Source of the DNA: RGIG3528 sp964653855
GTDB lineage: Bacteria; Bacillota; Clostridia; Lachnospirales; Lachnospiraceae
Assembly (NCBI GenBank): GCA_964653855.1
Contig: CAZZFV010000005.1
Location: 1 to 64,000 of the forward strand
Length of the DNA stretch: 64,000 bases
Direction of reading: 5' to 3'
Part shown: in pieces, positions 50,469 through 59,802 of the stretch
How positions within the stretch are numbered: the first letter of the stretch is position 1
Layout: each line of letters starts with the position of its first letter
Program-made: the position numbers and the translations under genes
The notes under the pieces: generated by a model
Seen by the model: the letters and a program-made list of their open reading frames with translations, nothing else
Database searches by the model: none
Told to the model about the DNA's origin: nothing

Positions 50469-50478
50469 NNNNNNNNNN
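50469..50478. other. Assembly gap (10 N) between recO and era
   Basis: Ten N directly adjoin a 10-bp tandem repeat array, so the true repeat number is probably unresolved. Confidence 0.9.
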
Positions 50479-50518
50479 TCAATTCACGTCAATCCGCATC
50501 AATCCGCGTCAAGCTAGT
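50479..50518 (-). repeat. 10-bp tandem repeats at the gap edge
   Basis: Plus-strand units TCAATTCACG, TCAATCCGCA, TCAATCCGCG and a partial TCAAGCTAGT. The array continues into the N run and ends at the era stop codon. Confidence 0.75.
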
Positions 50519-51446
50519 CATTACTGTATCCGAAATTTTTCATCATCTTTTCGGAATCACGCCAATCGTTTCTTACCTTCACCCAAAGCTTCATGTTCAC
50601 CTTGCATTCGCAAAGCTTCTCCGCATCGATTCTTGCCTTCGTACCTATCTGCTTTAATTTTTCTCCGCCCTTGCCTATAATAATGCCCTTGTGGCTTTCT
50701 TTTTCGGCATATATCGTGGCTTCGATGTCAATGCAGGGTTCTCCGGTTTCCTTAAGGCTCCTTGTATGCATTTTTTCGACCGTAACGGCAATTCCGTGCG
50801 GCACTTCGTCACCGAGTAGTCGCAAACACTTCTCACGTATGATTTCCGCAACAATAACGCGTTCCGGCTGATTTGTGAGCGTATCTTCCGAATAATACAT
50901 TGGTCCGTAAGGAAGAAGCTTAAAAATCGTATCCATAAGTTCGTTGACGCCCTTTTTCTTAAAAGCCGAAATCGGAACCGTTTCCGTAAACTTATAAATA
51001 TCGTTGTAGGCTTTTATGAGATCAACAAGTTTTTCTTCACGCGTTTTCTTGTTGTCCGACGTAATCGTATCGGTCTTGTTTATGACAAGAACGACGGGCA
51101 CGCTCACATCTTTTAACGTATCAAAAATAATCTGTTCGTTTACACCCACTTTGGTTACGGGTTCAACAAGCATAAGCACAAGGTCGGCGTCCGAAAGCGT
51201 TGTGTTTGCAGCCTTCATCATATAATCGCCGAGCTTGTTTTTGGGTTTGTGGATTCCCGGCGTATCAAGAAAAATTATCTGACCGCGGGAATCCGTATAA
51301 ACCGTTTGAATTTTTGTTCTTGTTGTTTCGGGCTTTTCGGACGTAATCGCTATCTTTTGCCCGATTAAAGCGTTCATAAGCGTTGATTTTCCGACATTCG
51401 GACGCCCGAGTATCGCAACATAGCCCGATTTAAAATTGTCACTCAT
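50514..51446 (-). CDS. era: GTPase Era
   Basis: The product has 310 residues. The GTPase domain has G1 GRPNVGKSTL, G3 DTPGIHKPK and G4 NKTD. The C-terminal KH domain has GIIIGKGGEKLKQIG. Era binds the 3' end of 16S rRNA and is needed for 30S assembly. It follows the M16C protease gene by 11 nt and precedes recO. Confidence 0.96.
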   Translation of the reverse strand: MSDNFKSGYVAILGRPNVGKSTLMNALIGQKIAITSEKPETTRTKIQTVYTDSRGQIIFLDTPGIHKPKNKLGDYMMKAANTTLSDADLVLMLVEPVTKVGVNEQIIFDTLKDVSVPVVLVINKTDTITSDNKKTREEKLVDLIKAYNDIYKFTETVPISAFKKKGVNELMDTIFKLLPYGPMYYSEDTLTNQPERVIVAEIIREKCLRLLGDEVPHGIAVTVEKMHTRSLKETGEPCIDIEATIYAEKESHKGIIIGKGGEKLKQIGTKARIDAEKLCECKVNMKLWVKVRNDWRDSEKMMKNFGYSND

Positions 51447-51457
51447 CGATTCACCCG

Positions 51458-54376
51458 TTAATTGAGGTTTTCAATATTCATAAACAGGTCCTTATTTTCC
51501 TCAATGCTCTCCGTAGGACCTACAACGGCAAAGAAGTTTTGGCCGAGAACATCCTTCAAAACAGGCGCAAGCGCACGAATGTCCGCAGGCGTACATGTTC
51601 TTGCACCGTCACGTATCTTTTGACATTCCTCATAAGTTTCTTCGCTCATATAATGTCCGAAAGATCTGTCGCCGTTTGAACGTGGACTTCTCGGTGCATC
51701 GACATTACCGAAAAATCCTATAATCGCCTTTGTCATTTCACGATCGTCTGCTTCATAGTTTTCGATATAATTTACAACATTTTCGAACACTTCGTTTGTT
51801 CTCTTTAAATTGGGATCACGGAAAGACGTAAAGTCAACCGATCCGCCCTGGGCCACTCTGAATGCCGTACCGTAAGCTCCGCCCTTTACTCTCACTTCAT
51901 TCCAAAGGTATCCGTATGTGAGCATCGACGTAAGAACTTCGAGCGGTCCCGTGATTTCATATCCGAGTGCTCTCACATTTCCGCCGCGGGCAACAAAGTT
52001 AACCTGTCCGGATGTCTTAAGACCTTCGTTCTTGCGAACGGGATTAAACTTCAAAATTTCGGGTTGCTTGACGCTCGGCAACATATCATAAATCTTCTTG
52101 ATACAGGGCTTAACGTACTTTAGTCCCTCCTCGTCGCAAACAATGCTTACGACAAGATTCTCTTTTGTAAATATCTTCTTTGAAACCGCTTCAAGCTTCT
52201 CTATAAATGCGTCCGCATTTTTATCAAAATTATCCGTGATTTTCTTTACCGCCATATGCATTCCGCGTCCGCTTGACGCATCCGCATATGCATAAGGCTC
52301 TGCCGTATAGCTTGCGACACGCTTTCTTGCAACACCGGTTCCGTTATTCATGTTGGAAGTTTCAAGCGAAGTGATTCCCTCAAACATAATCTCGCGTGCA
52401 CGCTTTTTGTCGGAAAGTATAGTCTCAGACAATACTTCTTTGATTATGTCTGTCGTCTTGTCGCACATCTCATAAAGGCATCTGCCGGCAACCTTAAAGA
52501 AAGGAACATAGGAATTGTAATCCTTTGCGCTTATATGATATGTCGTATCATATTCGATTCCGCCCGTATACTCATTCACGATATCGGAAAGCTCTTGATA
52601 TCCGTGCTTCTTTGTATCGGTATATCCGAGGAACCATGTAAGGATTCCCGCATAAGGCACTTCTTCGGCGCTCAGGCACTTAAGGTTAAAATTAAACCTC
52701 ATGTATGCTATGCCGTTTGTTTTGTAATTATGCCAGATATTCTTTCCGATTTCGGGGAAAACGGGTTCGTTCTTGAATTCGGAAACATTCTTTCTGATAT
52801 CGTCGATCGAAAGAAGAGGAATCTTGCGCAAGTCTTCATCGGTCTCGGGCATTTCCTGATAAGCCTTTAATGCCTTTGTGTCTTCGACAAGCTTATTTAT
52901 CTCTTCCTTTGTCATCGAAGCCTTTAAAGCTTTAAGCCTGTTCTTTAAATCTTCATTCTTTTCCTTGTTTAAGCCGACTTTGGGCAAAAGCGAAAGAACG
53001 ACTCCGTGCTTCGAATTAAGGAAATATTCGTTAATAAGATCGGCAAACCACGACGTGCCTATCTTCTTTCTCACTTCCTTGTACATCGATGCCGTTTCAA
53101 GCATGTCAAACGGCTTGTCGTCGTCATAAAGCCATGTGCTGTAAGAGGAAATCCCGTATATAAGTCCCTTCGGAGTGCTTCCGAAATCGGCTTCACGATA
53201 CTTAAACTCGAGTATATTGATTGCCGCATTCAAAGTTTTTTCGTTAAGTCCGCCGTCTACGCACTTTTTAAGCGAATCATTGATAACGGAAACAAATTTG
53301 TCCTTGAGTCCCGGCATTGCATTCTTAACACCGATTACAAAGTACGGCTGCAAGCATTCTCCGTCATAGTAAGCAAAAACGTCGTCACCGATGCCCGCAT
53401 CTATAAGAGCCTGCTTAACGGGTGCGCCGGGTGCATTAAAGAGACAATAGTTGATAAGCTCGAGTCCCAGTCCCTTCATAAGATCGCTGTTCTCGCCCGC
53501 AAGAACGCTCATCGAATAAAAGCATCCCTTGCCGTCCGTCTTTTCTTCGTCAACGGAATAATATTTTGTGACATCCTTTATGCATCCGAAAGGCTTTTGA
53601 ACCTTAATCGACGAATCAACGGTGATCTTGTCAAACTCGGACAGATATTCCTTATCCATCCATGTGAGCTGCTCCTCGATATCAACATCGCCGTAAAGCC
53701 AAATATAGCTGTTTGACGGATGATAAAACGTCTTATGGAAATTTCTGTAATTTTCTATCGTAAGCTCGGGAATAACATCCGGATTACCGCCCGAATCAAC
53801 GCCGTATTCGGTGTCCGGGAAAAGTAAATCCATACCGTACCTGCTGAAAAGCGAATCGGGAGACGAATAAACACCCTTCATTTCGGAATAAACAACGCCG
53901 TTTAACGTGATATCGTCGTCGGCATTTTCAAGCTCGTAACGCCATCCTTCCTGCTTAAAGATTTCATCTCTCACATGAAGATTGGGATGAAAAACGGCAT
54001 CCATATATACGTCTTCGAGATTTCTGAAATCCTTGTCGTTGCAGCTTGCAACGGGATAAATCGTCTTGTCGGGATAGGTCATTGCGTTTAAGAACGTATT
54101 GAGCGAGCCCTTGCAAAGCTCAACAAAAGGATCCTTAAGCGGGAACTTCTTCGATCCGCAAAGAACCGTATGCTCCGTAATATGCGCAACACCCGTCGAA
54201 TCCTTCGGAGGTGTCTTAAATCCTATCGAAAAAACCTTGTTTTCGTCATCGCTTTTTAAGACCAAAACACGGGCACCGGACTTAATATGTTTAAAAACAT
54301 AACCCGTGCCCTGTACATCCGGAATTTCCTTTGTTCTCACAAGCTCATATCCCGGTATATTTTTAATTTGATTCAT
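51458..54376 (-). CDS. M16C metalloprotease (presequence-protease type)
   Basis: The product has 972 residues from the ATG at 54376 (AGGAAA directly upstream; earlier in-frame codons run back into the PilZ gene). The inverted zinc motif HITEH near residue 60, with DPFVELCKGSLNTFLNAMTYPDKT, identifies the M16C family. The second half has the RxxxY-type substrate site region VRVKGGAYGTAF. The four-domain chamber encloses peptides of up to several dozen residues. It overlaps the PilZ gene by 14 nt. Confidence 0.92.
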   Translation of the reverse strand: MNQIKNIPGYELVRTKEIPDVQGTGYVFKHIKSGARVLVLKSDDENKVFSIGFKTPPKDSTGVAHITEHTVLCGSKKFPLKDPFVELCKGSLNTFLNAMTYPDKTIYPVASCNDKDFRNLEDVYMDAVFHPNLHVRDEIFKQEGWRYELENADDDITLNGVVYSEMKGVYSSPDSLFSRYGMDLLFPDTEYGVDSGGNPDVIPELTIENYRNFHKTFYHPSNSYIWLYGDVDIEEQLTWMDKEYLSEFDKITVDSSIKVQKPFGCIKDVTKYYSVDEEKTDGKGCFYSMSVLAGENSDLMKGLGLELINYCLFNAPGAPVKQALIDAGIGDDVFAYYDGECLQPYFVIGVKNAMPGLKDKFVSVINDSLKKCVDGGLNEKTLNAAINILEFKYREADFGSTPKGLIYGISSYSTWLYDDDKPFDMLETASMYKEVRKKIGTSWFADLINEYFLNSKHGVVLSLLPKVGLNKEKNEDLKNRLKALKASMTKEEINKLVEDTKALKAYQEMPETDEDLRKIPLLSIDDIRKNVSEFKNEPVFPEIGKNIWHNYKTNGIAYMRFNFNLKCLSAEEVPYAGILTWFLGYTDTKKHGYQELSDIVNEYTGGIEYDTTYHISAKDYNSYVPFFKVAGRCLYEMCDKTTDIIKEVLSETILSDKKRAREIMFEGITSLETSNMNNGTGVARKRVASYTAEPYAYADASSGRGMHMAVKKITDNFDKNADAFIEKLEAVSKKIFTKENLVVSIVCDEEGLKYVKPCIKKIYDMLPSVKQPEILKFNPVRKNEGLKTSGQVNFVARGGNVRALGYEITGPLEVLTSMLTYGYLWNEVRVKGGAYGTAFRVAQGGSVDFTSFRDPNLKRTNEVFENVVNYIENYEADDREMTKAIIGFFGNVDAPRSPRSNGDRSFGHYMSEETYEECQKIRDGARTCTPADIRALAPVLKDVLGQNFFAVVGPTESIEENKDLFMNIENLN

Positions 54377-54734
54377 TTTCCTGTGCCTTCCTTTCAAAGT
54401 CATCGAAAATATAATTGAGTACCGAGGCAAGTCCTATGAAAATACATCCGTAGGAGTACTCACCGCCGCCAAGATCGTTTCTCCTGATAATTTGCACAAC
54501 ACAATAAAGCGAATTTTCGGGATCGCCAAGTTCAAGACGCGCATTGAAATAATAATCGACCGGGAACTCGCCCTTCGATCTGAAACCGATACCCTGTCTT
54601 GAAACATCAACCACGGTTATAGGCACATCCATATCAAGAAGCTCAACATCTGCCTGCTTAAAAATCTTTGAAATGCTGAGTTCAAGCTTTACCGGATACC
54701 TTTTGCTCCTGCGTTTTTCGACAATCTCACCCAT
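54363..54734 (-). CDS. PilZ domain protein (c-di-GMP-binding)
   Basis: The product has 123 residues, a single PilZ domain. It has the RxxxR motif RRSKR (8-12) and the second motif DVSRQGIGF (about 43-51), both needed to bind cyclic di-GMP. The output is not visible from the sequence. It lies between guaB (22 nt) and the M16C gene (14-nt overlap), in the same direction. Confidence 0.9.
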   Translation of the reverse strand: MGEIVEKRRSKRYPVKLELSISKIFKQADVELLDMDVPITVVDVSRQGIGFRSKGEFPVDYYFNARLELGDPENSLYCVVQIIRRNDLGGGEYSYGCIFIGLASVLNYIFDDFERKAQENESN

Positions 54735-54756
54735 ACCTTCGATTCTCCTTAAAAAT

Positions 54757-56217
54757 TTAGTTTGTTTCTTCGGTACTGTAGTTGGGAGCCTCCTTTGTTA
54801 TATGTATGTCATGGGGATGACTCTCTTTAAGTCCCGCACTGCTTATTTTAACAAATTTTCCCGTAGTTTTCAAGGTTTCTATATCTTTTGCACCGCAATA
54901 TCCCATACCGGATCTGAGGCCTCCGAGAAGCTGGAATACGGTGTCTTCCACAAGTCCCTTATATGCCACTCTTCCTTCAACGCCTTCCGGCACAAGCTTC
55001 TTTGCGTTTGTCTGGAAATATCTGTCCTTGCTTCCGTTTTCCATTGCGGCGATAGAGCCCATTCCTCTGTAAACCTTGTATTTTCTTCCCTGGAAAAGCT
55101 CAAATTCGCCGGGTGCCTCGTCGCATCCCGCAAAAATGCTTCCCATCATACATACGTTTGCGCCTGCGGCGATCGCCTTTGTAAGGTCGCCCGAATACTT
55201 GATTCCGCCGTCCGCGATAATCGGAATATCGTACTTTTTGGCAGCCTCGTAAGCGTTCATAACGGCCGTAATCTGCGGAACACCGATTCCCGCAACAATT
55301 CTTGTCGTGCAAATGGAGCCGGGACCGATACCAACCTTTACGCAATCCGCACCGGCTTTTATGAGAGCTTCCGTTGCCTCATATGTTGCAACGTTTCCCG
55401 CAATAATTTGAAGTTCAGGATAAGCGTCCTTAACTTCACGCACCACTCTGAGCACATTTGCCGAATGACCGTGTGCCGTATCGATTACGATGCAGTCCGC
55501 CTTTGCGTTAACAAGTGCTTCAACACGCTTTAAAATATCGTTTGTCACACCGACGCCCGCACCGCACAAAAGTCTTCCGTGGTCGTCCTTTGCGGAGTTC
55601 GGATACTTAATCTGCTTTTCGATATCCTTTATTGTGATAAGTCCCTTTAAATTGCCGTTTTTGTCAACAATCGGAAGCTTTTCCTTTCTCGATTCCCACA
55701 AAATCTTCTTTGCCTCTTCGAGAGTCACGCCTTCCTCTGCCGTAACAAGATTTTCGTGAGTCATGCTCTCCGATATCTTCTTTGAATAATCGGTCTCAAA
55801 TTTCAAATCTCGGTTTGTGATTATTCCCACAAGCTTTTTACCGCGTGTGATCGGAACACCCGAAATTCTGTATTTTGCCATAAGCTCGTTTGCGTCCTTT
55901 AATGTATGATCGGGCGAAAGCGAAAAAGGATCCGTTATGACACCGTTTTCGGATCTCTTTACCTTGTCAACTTCCTCTGCCTGAGCCTCAATCGACATAT
56001 TTTTATGAATAATTCCGATACCGCCCTGACGAGCCATCGCAATCGCCATACGATGCTCCGTTACGGTATCCATTCCCGCACTCATAAGAGGAATGTTAAG
56101 CTTGATTTTCTTTGTAAGATAAGTGGTAAGATCCACCTGATAAGGCAGAACCTCAGAATATGAAGGTATTAAAAGCACATCGTCAAAAGTAATTCCGGTT
56201 TCAACTATTGTTCCCAT
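54757..56217 (-). CDS. guaB: IMP dehydrogenase GuaB
   Basis: The product has 486 residues. It begins with TFDDVLLIPSYSEVLP, has two CBS domains in the middle (about 95-205), the catalytic loop GPGSICTTR with the nucleophilic Cys, GGIKYSGDLTKAIAAGA, and the flap GMGSIAAM. It oxidises IMP to XMP in GMP synthesis. A strong promoter lies 36 nt upstream; no riboswitch is seen. GAGGAAAA precedes the ATG. Confidence 0.97.
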   Translation of the reverse strand: MGTIVETGITFDDVLLIPSYSEVLPYQVDLTTYLTKKIKLNIPLMSAGMDTVTEHRMAIAMARQGGIGIIHKNMSIEAQAEEVDKVKRSENGVITDPFSLSPDHTLKDANELMAKYRISGVPITRGKKLVGIITNRDLKFETDYSKKISESMTHENLVTAEEGVTLEEAKKILWESRKEKLPIVDKNGNLKGLITIKDIEKQIKYPNSAKDDHGRLLCGAGVGVTNDILKRVEALVNAKADCIVIDTAHGHSANVLRVVREVKDAYPELQIIAGNVATYEATEALIKAGADCVKVGIGPGSICTTRIVAGIGVPQITAVMNAYEAAKKYDIPIIADGGIKYSGDLTKAIAAGANVCMMGSIFAGCDEAPGEFELFQGRKYKVYRGMGSIAAMENGSKDRYFQTNAKKLVPEGVEGRVAYKGLVEDTVFQLLGGLRSGMGYCGAKDIETLKTTGKFVKISSAGLKESHPHDIHITKEAPNYSTEETN

Positions 56218-56252
56218 GATTTTCCTCGCTTTCGAAAAAAAAGATTTTACCT

Positions 56253-56281
56253 ATTATAAATGTCCGAAAAAATAAAATCAA
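56253..56281 (-). promoter_or_regulatory. Promoter of guaB
   Basis: On the minus strand TTGATT (56281-56276) and TATAAT (56258-56253) are 17 bp apart. Confidence 0.7.
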
Positions 56282-56283
56282 CA

Positions 56284-56325
56284 TAAAAATTGCACTCATT
56301 TGTACTTTTAACAAATGAGTGCAAT
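56284..56325 (-). terminator. Intrinsic terminator of the DUF6106 gene
   Basis: ATTGCACTCATTTGT and ACAAATGAGTGCAAT pair perfectly (15 bp) around a 7-nt loop, with TTTTA following on the minus strand. It lies 27 nt after the stop and abuts the guaB -35. Confidence 0.85.
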
Positions 56326-56352
56326 TAAAGTTTTTAATAAGCGGGTATCGTC

Positions 56353-56856
56353 TTAATACTCCGAAACCTTTCTCGGGGATTTTTGCTTCATTTTGTGAAT
56401 CATCTCTTCGCTCGGCTCAAAGTAATAAAGCTTTTTTTGCGTTCCGGCGCTCATTGCGATTCCCCACACGTGATTATTTGCATCACCGCTTGAATAGTCC
56501 ACCTTTTTTACTCCGTCATGGCGGTACCCGTCAAGCGTATGGGAATTCATGGGTGCAATCTGAACAGCCTCATCCATATCGATTCTTTCAAGATGCTTAC
56601 GGTTTTCGCCGTTCATGATCTTGTCAAAATCAAGCTGTCCGTCGCAAAATACATACTCATACTCAACATTAAGACGCGGGAAAAGGAAATACGCAAGGAT
56701 TCCGAGCACAACCGGAACAATAAATATAACGGCTTTTCCGAAGAGAACCGCGAGCAGCACGCTTATCACGATTCCGGCAATAACGGAACCTTTTATTAAC
56801 ACATCACGTGCCGATTTCTTTTTCTTCGCTCTTGCCTCGCAATAATTTCCTTCCAT
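56353..56856 (-). CDS. DUF6106 family membrane protein
   Basis: The product has 167 residues. A basic N-terminus (ARAKKKKSARD) precedes two close hydrophobic segments (about 20-58). A cytosolic domain follows with NVEYEYVFCDGQLDFDKI, HTLDGYRHDGVKKVDYSS and KKLYYFEPSEEMIHKMK. This pattern matches the DUF6106 family of Clostridia, with no known function; the fold resembles PH-like membrane proteins. It is monocistronic, with its own terminator. Confidence 0.78.
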   Translation of the reverse strand: MEGNYCEARAKKKKSARDVLIKGSVIAGIVISVLLAVLFGKAVIFIVPVVLGILAYFLFPRLNVEYEYVFCDGQLDFDKIMNGENRKHLERIDMDEAVQIAPMNSHTLDGYRHDGVKKVDYSSGDANNHVWGIAMSAGTQKKLYYFEPSEEMIHKMKQKSPRKVSEY

Positions 56857-56921
56857 TTACCTGCCTCTTTTCTTGATGATAATACTTACATTAAAATCGG
56901 TTTTCAAGTTGTCCGATCGTC

Positions 56922-56941
56922 ATTGCATGCAAGCATGCAAT
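56922..56941. other. 20-bp palindrome between groEL and the DUF6106 gene
   Basis: ATTGCATGC and GCATGCAAT flank AA. It lies 28 nt after the groEL stop. No T run follows on the minus strand, so it is a poor terminator; it may be a 3' stabilising hairpin or a binding site. Confidence 0.5.
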
Positions 56942-56968
56942 CCAACCCGGCCGCTCTTAAACATATTT

Positions 56969-58594
56969 TTAGTACATGCCGCCGCCCATGCCTGCGCCTG
57001 CGGGTGCTTCCGGCTTATCTTCCTTGATGTTTGCAACTGCTGCTTCCGTTGTAAGGAATGTGGATGCAACGCTTGTCGCATTCTGAAGTGCCGAGCGTGT
57101 AACCTTTGCGGGATCGATGATTCCGGCCTTTACCATGTCGACATACTCCTCCGTAAGAGCATTGAAACCGATGCCGGGTGCGGATTCACGTACCTTGTTT
57201 ACGATAACCGAGCCCTCAAGTCCCGCATTCTCTGCGATTGCGTAAAGAGGAGCTTCAAGTGCCTTAAGGATAATCTCGGCGCCCGTCTTCTCATCGCCCT
57301 TAAGTTCTGCGGCAAGAGCCTCAACTTCCTTGGCTGCGTGAATATATGAAGAACCGCCGCCTGCGATAATGCCTTCTTCGGCAGCTGCCTTTGTTGCGGC
57401 AAGTGCATCTTCCATACGGAGCTTGTTTTCCTTCATTTCGGTTTCGGTTGCTGCGCCGACTCTGATTACGGCAACGCCGCCCGAAAGCTTTGCAAGACGC
57501 TCCTGAAGTTTTTCCTTATCGAAATCGGATGTCGTTGTTTCAAGCTGTGAACGGATCTGAGCGATACGAGCCTTGATTTCTTCCTTGTCTCCTTCGCCGT
57601 CAACGATAACGGTGTTTTCCTTCTGAACCTTAACCGACTTAGCGCGTCCGAGCATATCCATCGTTGTGTTCTTAAGTTCAAGTCCGAGTTCATCGGAAAT
57701 TACCTGACCGCCCGTAAGGATTGCGATATCCTTAAGCATTTCTTTTCTTCTGTCGCCGTATCCCGGAGCCTTAACCGCAACAACGTTAAACGTACCGCGG
57801 AGCTTGTTGATAACAAGTGTTGTAAGAGCTTCGCCCTCAACGTCTTCGGCAATAATAAGAAGTCTCTGTCCGTTTTGAACAATTTGTTCAAGAAGAGGAA
57901 GAATCTCCTGGATATTCGAAATCTTCTTGTCCGTGATAAGAATGTAAGGATTGTCAAGAACCGCTTCCATCTTATCCGTATCGGTTACCATGTATGCGGA
58001 AACATATCCGCGATCGAATTGCATACCGCGTACAACATCGAGCTCGGTCTTCATCGTCTTTGACTCTTCGATTGTTATAACGCCGTCCTTCGAAACCTTT
58101 TCCATTGCATCCGCAACCATTTCGCCGACTTTCTCGTCGCCTGCGGAAATAGCGGCAACCTTTGCGATCTGCTCCTTACCGGTAACGGGGGAAGCCATCT
58201 TTTCGATTGTCTCAACAGCCTTATCGCAAGCCTTCTTCATACCCTTACGAAGGATAATCGGGTTTGCGCCTGCTGCCAGGTTCTTCATACCGCCGTTAAT
58301 CATTGCCTGTGCAAGAACGGTTGCGGTTGTTGTACCGTCGCCCGCAACATCGTTTGTCTTTGTGGCAACTTCCTTAACCAGCTGAGCGCCCATGTTTTCG
58401 AATGCATCCGGAAGCTCGATTTCCTTTGCAATCGTAACACCGTCGTTTGTAATAAGCGGTGCACCGAATGATTTGTCAAGAACAACGTTTCTGCCTTTGG
58501 GTCCGAGTGTTACCTTAACCGTATCGGCAAGTTTATTTACGCCCTTTTCGAGAGCGATTCGCGCATCTGCACCATATTTAAGATCTTTAGCCAT
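56969..58594 (-). CDS. groEL: Chaperonin GroEL
   Basis: The product has 541 residues, the standard length. It begins MAKDLKYGADARIALEKGVNKLADTV with VTLGPKGRNVVLDKSFG, has the ATP-binding GDGTTTATVLAQ, and ends in the GGM tail (GAGMGGGMY). It forms the double-ring folding chamber with GroES. It follows groES by 15 nt under CIRCE control. Confidence 0.98.
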   Translation of the reverse strand: MAKDLKYGADARIALEKGVNKLADTVKVTLGPKGRNVVLDKSFGAPLITNDGVTIAKEIELPDAFENMGAQLVKEVATKTNDVAGDGTTTATVLAQAMINGGMKNLAAGANPIILRKGMKKACDKAVETIEKMASPVTGKEQIAKVAAISAGDEKVGEMVADAMEKVSKDGVITIEESKTMKTELDVVRGMQFDRGYVSAYMVTDTDKMEAVLDNPYILITDKKISNIQEILPLLEQIVQNGQRLLIIAEDVEGEALTTLVINKLRGTFNVVAVKAPGYGDRRKEMLKDIAILTGGQVISDELGLELKNTTMDMLGRAKSVKVQKENTVIVDGEGDKEEIKARIAQIRSQLETTTSDFDKEKLQERLAKLSGGVAVIRVGAATETEMKENKLRMEDALAATKAAAEEGIIAGGGSSYIHAAKEVEALAAELKGDEKTGAEIILKALEAPLYAIAENAGLEGSVIVNKVRESAPGIGFNALTEEYVDMVKAGIIDPAKVTRSALQNATSVASTFLTTEAAVANIKEDKPEAPAGAGMGGGMY

Positions 58595-58609
58595 TTTTTA
58601 TTCCTCCGA

Positions 58610-58897
58610 TTAATCACATACAATCGCAACAATGTCACTCTGTTTTACAACAACATATTCGTCGGACCCGAGCTTAACATCCGTGCCCGCATACTTTGAA
58701 TAAATAACCTTGTCGCCGACCTTTACCTGCATTGTAACTTCTTTGCCGTCAATCATGCCACCCGGTCCTACCGCAATGACCTCCGCCTGCTGAGGCTTTT
58801 CCTGTGCCTGTCCCGGCAAAACTATACCTGATTTTGTGGTCTCTTCAGCCTTGAGCTGCTTTAAAACGACCTTGTCTCCCAACGGAACCAATTTCAT
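58610..58897 (-). CDS. groES: Co-chaperonin GroES
   Basis: The product has 95 residues from the ATG at 58897, with AAGGAGG upstream; an earlier in-frame start would add 16 unrelated residues and overlap the leader. It has PLGDKVVLKQLKAEETTKSGIVLP (partly the mobile loop), GPGGMIDGKEV and VIYSKYAGTDVKL. It caps GroEL. Confidence 0.97.
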   Translation of the reverse strand: MKLVPLGDKVVLKQLKAEETTKSGIVLPGQAQEKPQQAEVIAVGPGGMIDGKEVTMQVKVGDKVIYSKYAGTDVKLGSDEYVVVKQSDIVAIVCD

Positions 58898-58934
58898 ATC
58901 TTTTTCCTCCTTAGAGTATTGTTTTAAGTGTTTA

Positions 58935-58961
58935 TTAGCACTCACTTGAATTGAGTGCTAA
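58935..58961 (-). promoter_or_regulatory. CIRCE operator (HrcA site)
   Basis: TTAGCACTC-N9-GAGTGCTAA matches the CIRCE consensus perfectly. It lies between the promoter and groES, so HrcA should repress groESL in the absence of heat stress. Confidence 0.97.
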
Positions 58962-58972
58962 ACGCTATAGAT

Positions 58973-59000
58973 ATATTAGCATAAAACTTCATTTTGTCAA
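58973..59000 (-). promoter_or_regulatory. Sigma-A promoter of groESL
   Basis: On the minus strand TTGACA (59000-58995) and TAATAT (58978-58973) are 16 bp apart. CIRCE begins about 12 nt downstream of the -10. Confidence 0.8.
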
Positions 59001-59043
59001 CACCAAAAATTAAAAAAATTACCGTTATTAAAATTTCCATACA

Positions 59044-59078
59044 GTAAAAAAATCCGGTTTATTTTGAATCCGGATTTT
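59044..59078 (-). terminator. Intrinsic terminator overlapping the end of the DUF6062 gene
   Basis: On the minus strand AAATCCGG pairs with CCGGATTT and TTTTAC follows. The first arm codes for the last residues of the DUF6062 protein and the stop codon lies in the loop. Confidence 0.8.
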
Positions 59079-59799
59079 TGTAATAAAGTGAATTCTGTTT
59101 GAGCATCATACGCTGCAAGGCGTCTTTTGAATCTTTCCACGGCGCATCCGTGTTTCTGTAATCAAACTTGTCTATAAACCAAGACAAATCGTCCCGCACA
59201 CGCTTCATATTTTCGGTGAAAATTTTTGAACACGTATCGGCAAATTCTTTAGCCTTATTTTTATCAAGATACTCTGTGCATTTTTCCAGTAAAAAATTAT
59301 AGTGACTTAAGCAAAAGCCTTTCGACGAATCAAACTTTTCCTTAAATTCTTTGGAATCCGCATAAAGATAAAACATCGTATCGATATAACGCTTATATGT
59401 TTCGTTTACGCGGTTACATATAAAGCATGTCGAATTAACGTTATTTATGTATTCCGATACCGGATTTGCGCTTTTTTCCTTTTTGCCCAAAAATTTGTGG
59501 GGTGCGGTAACGAAAAGTCCCTTTTGCTTTTTTTCGATGTCTTCTATCACCTTGTCCGCATGAGTCTTAAGCATCAATGCAAGTCCGAGCCTGTTTCCAC
59601 GCTTGTACATTTCCGCAACATGCCTTTCGCAAAAGCCGACTTTATCCGTAACCATTCTCACATCGTCTTCCATGTAGCTCGGTCCGAGAGTAAAATCAAG
59701 TGCGTTTTCGTTTAAGGAATGCACCATTTCGCATATCGGACACTCTGTATCCGCATCAAAGGCTTCGTTTACGGGTATTGTATACAAGTGTTCGGGCAT
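59059..59799 (-). CDS. DUF6062 family zinc-binding protein
   Basis: The product has 246 residues. Two similar Cys/His sets are visible: CPIC (about 20) with GFCERH (about 56), and CFIC (about 125) with GFCLSH (about 162). This duplicated CxxC/CxxxH layout suggests two zinc sites in an internally repeated helical fold, as in DUF6062. Function unknown. It follows the DUF2225 gene by 3 nt, so the two probably work together. Confidence 0.8.
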   Translation of the reverse strand: MPEHLYTIPVNEAFDADTECPICEMVHSLNENALDFTLGPSYMEDDVRMVTDKVGFCERHVAEMYKRGNRLGLALMLKTHADKVIEDIEKKQKGLFVTAPHKFLGKKEKSANPVSEYINNVNSTCFICNRVNETYKRYIDTMFYLYADSKEFKEKFDSSKGFCLSHYNFLLEKCTEYLDKNKAKEFADTCSKIFTENMKRVRDDLSWFIDKFDYRNTDAPWKDSKDALQRMMLKQNSLYYKNPDSK

Positions 59800-59802
59800 A
59801 AA

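Noticed and set aside
53006..53716. Plus-strand ORF of 236 codons, and one at 54673-55533
   Set aside because: Both are antisense to well-supported genes (M16C protease; guaB) and show no family features.
56922..56941. groEL terminator
   Set aside because: The palindrome is not followed by a T run on the transcribed strand, so it is reported only as a palindrome.
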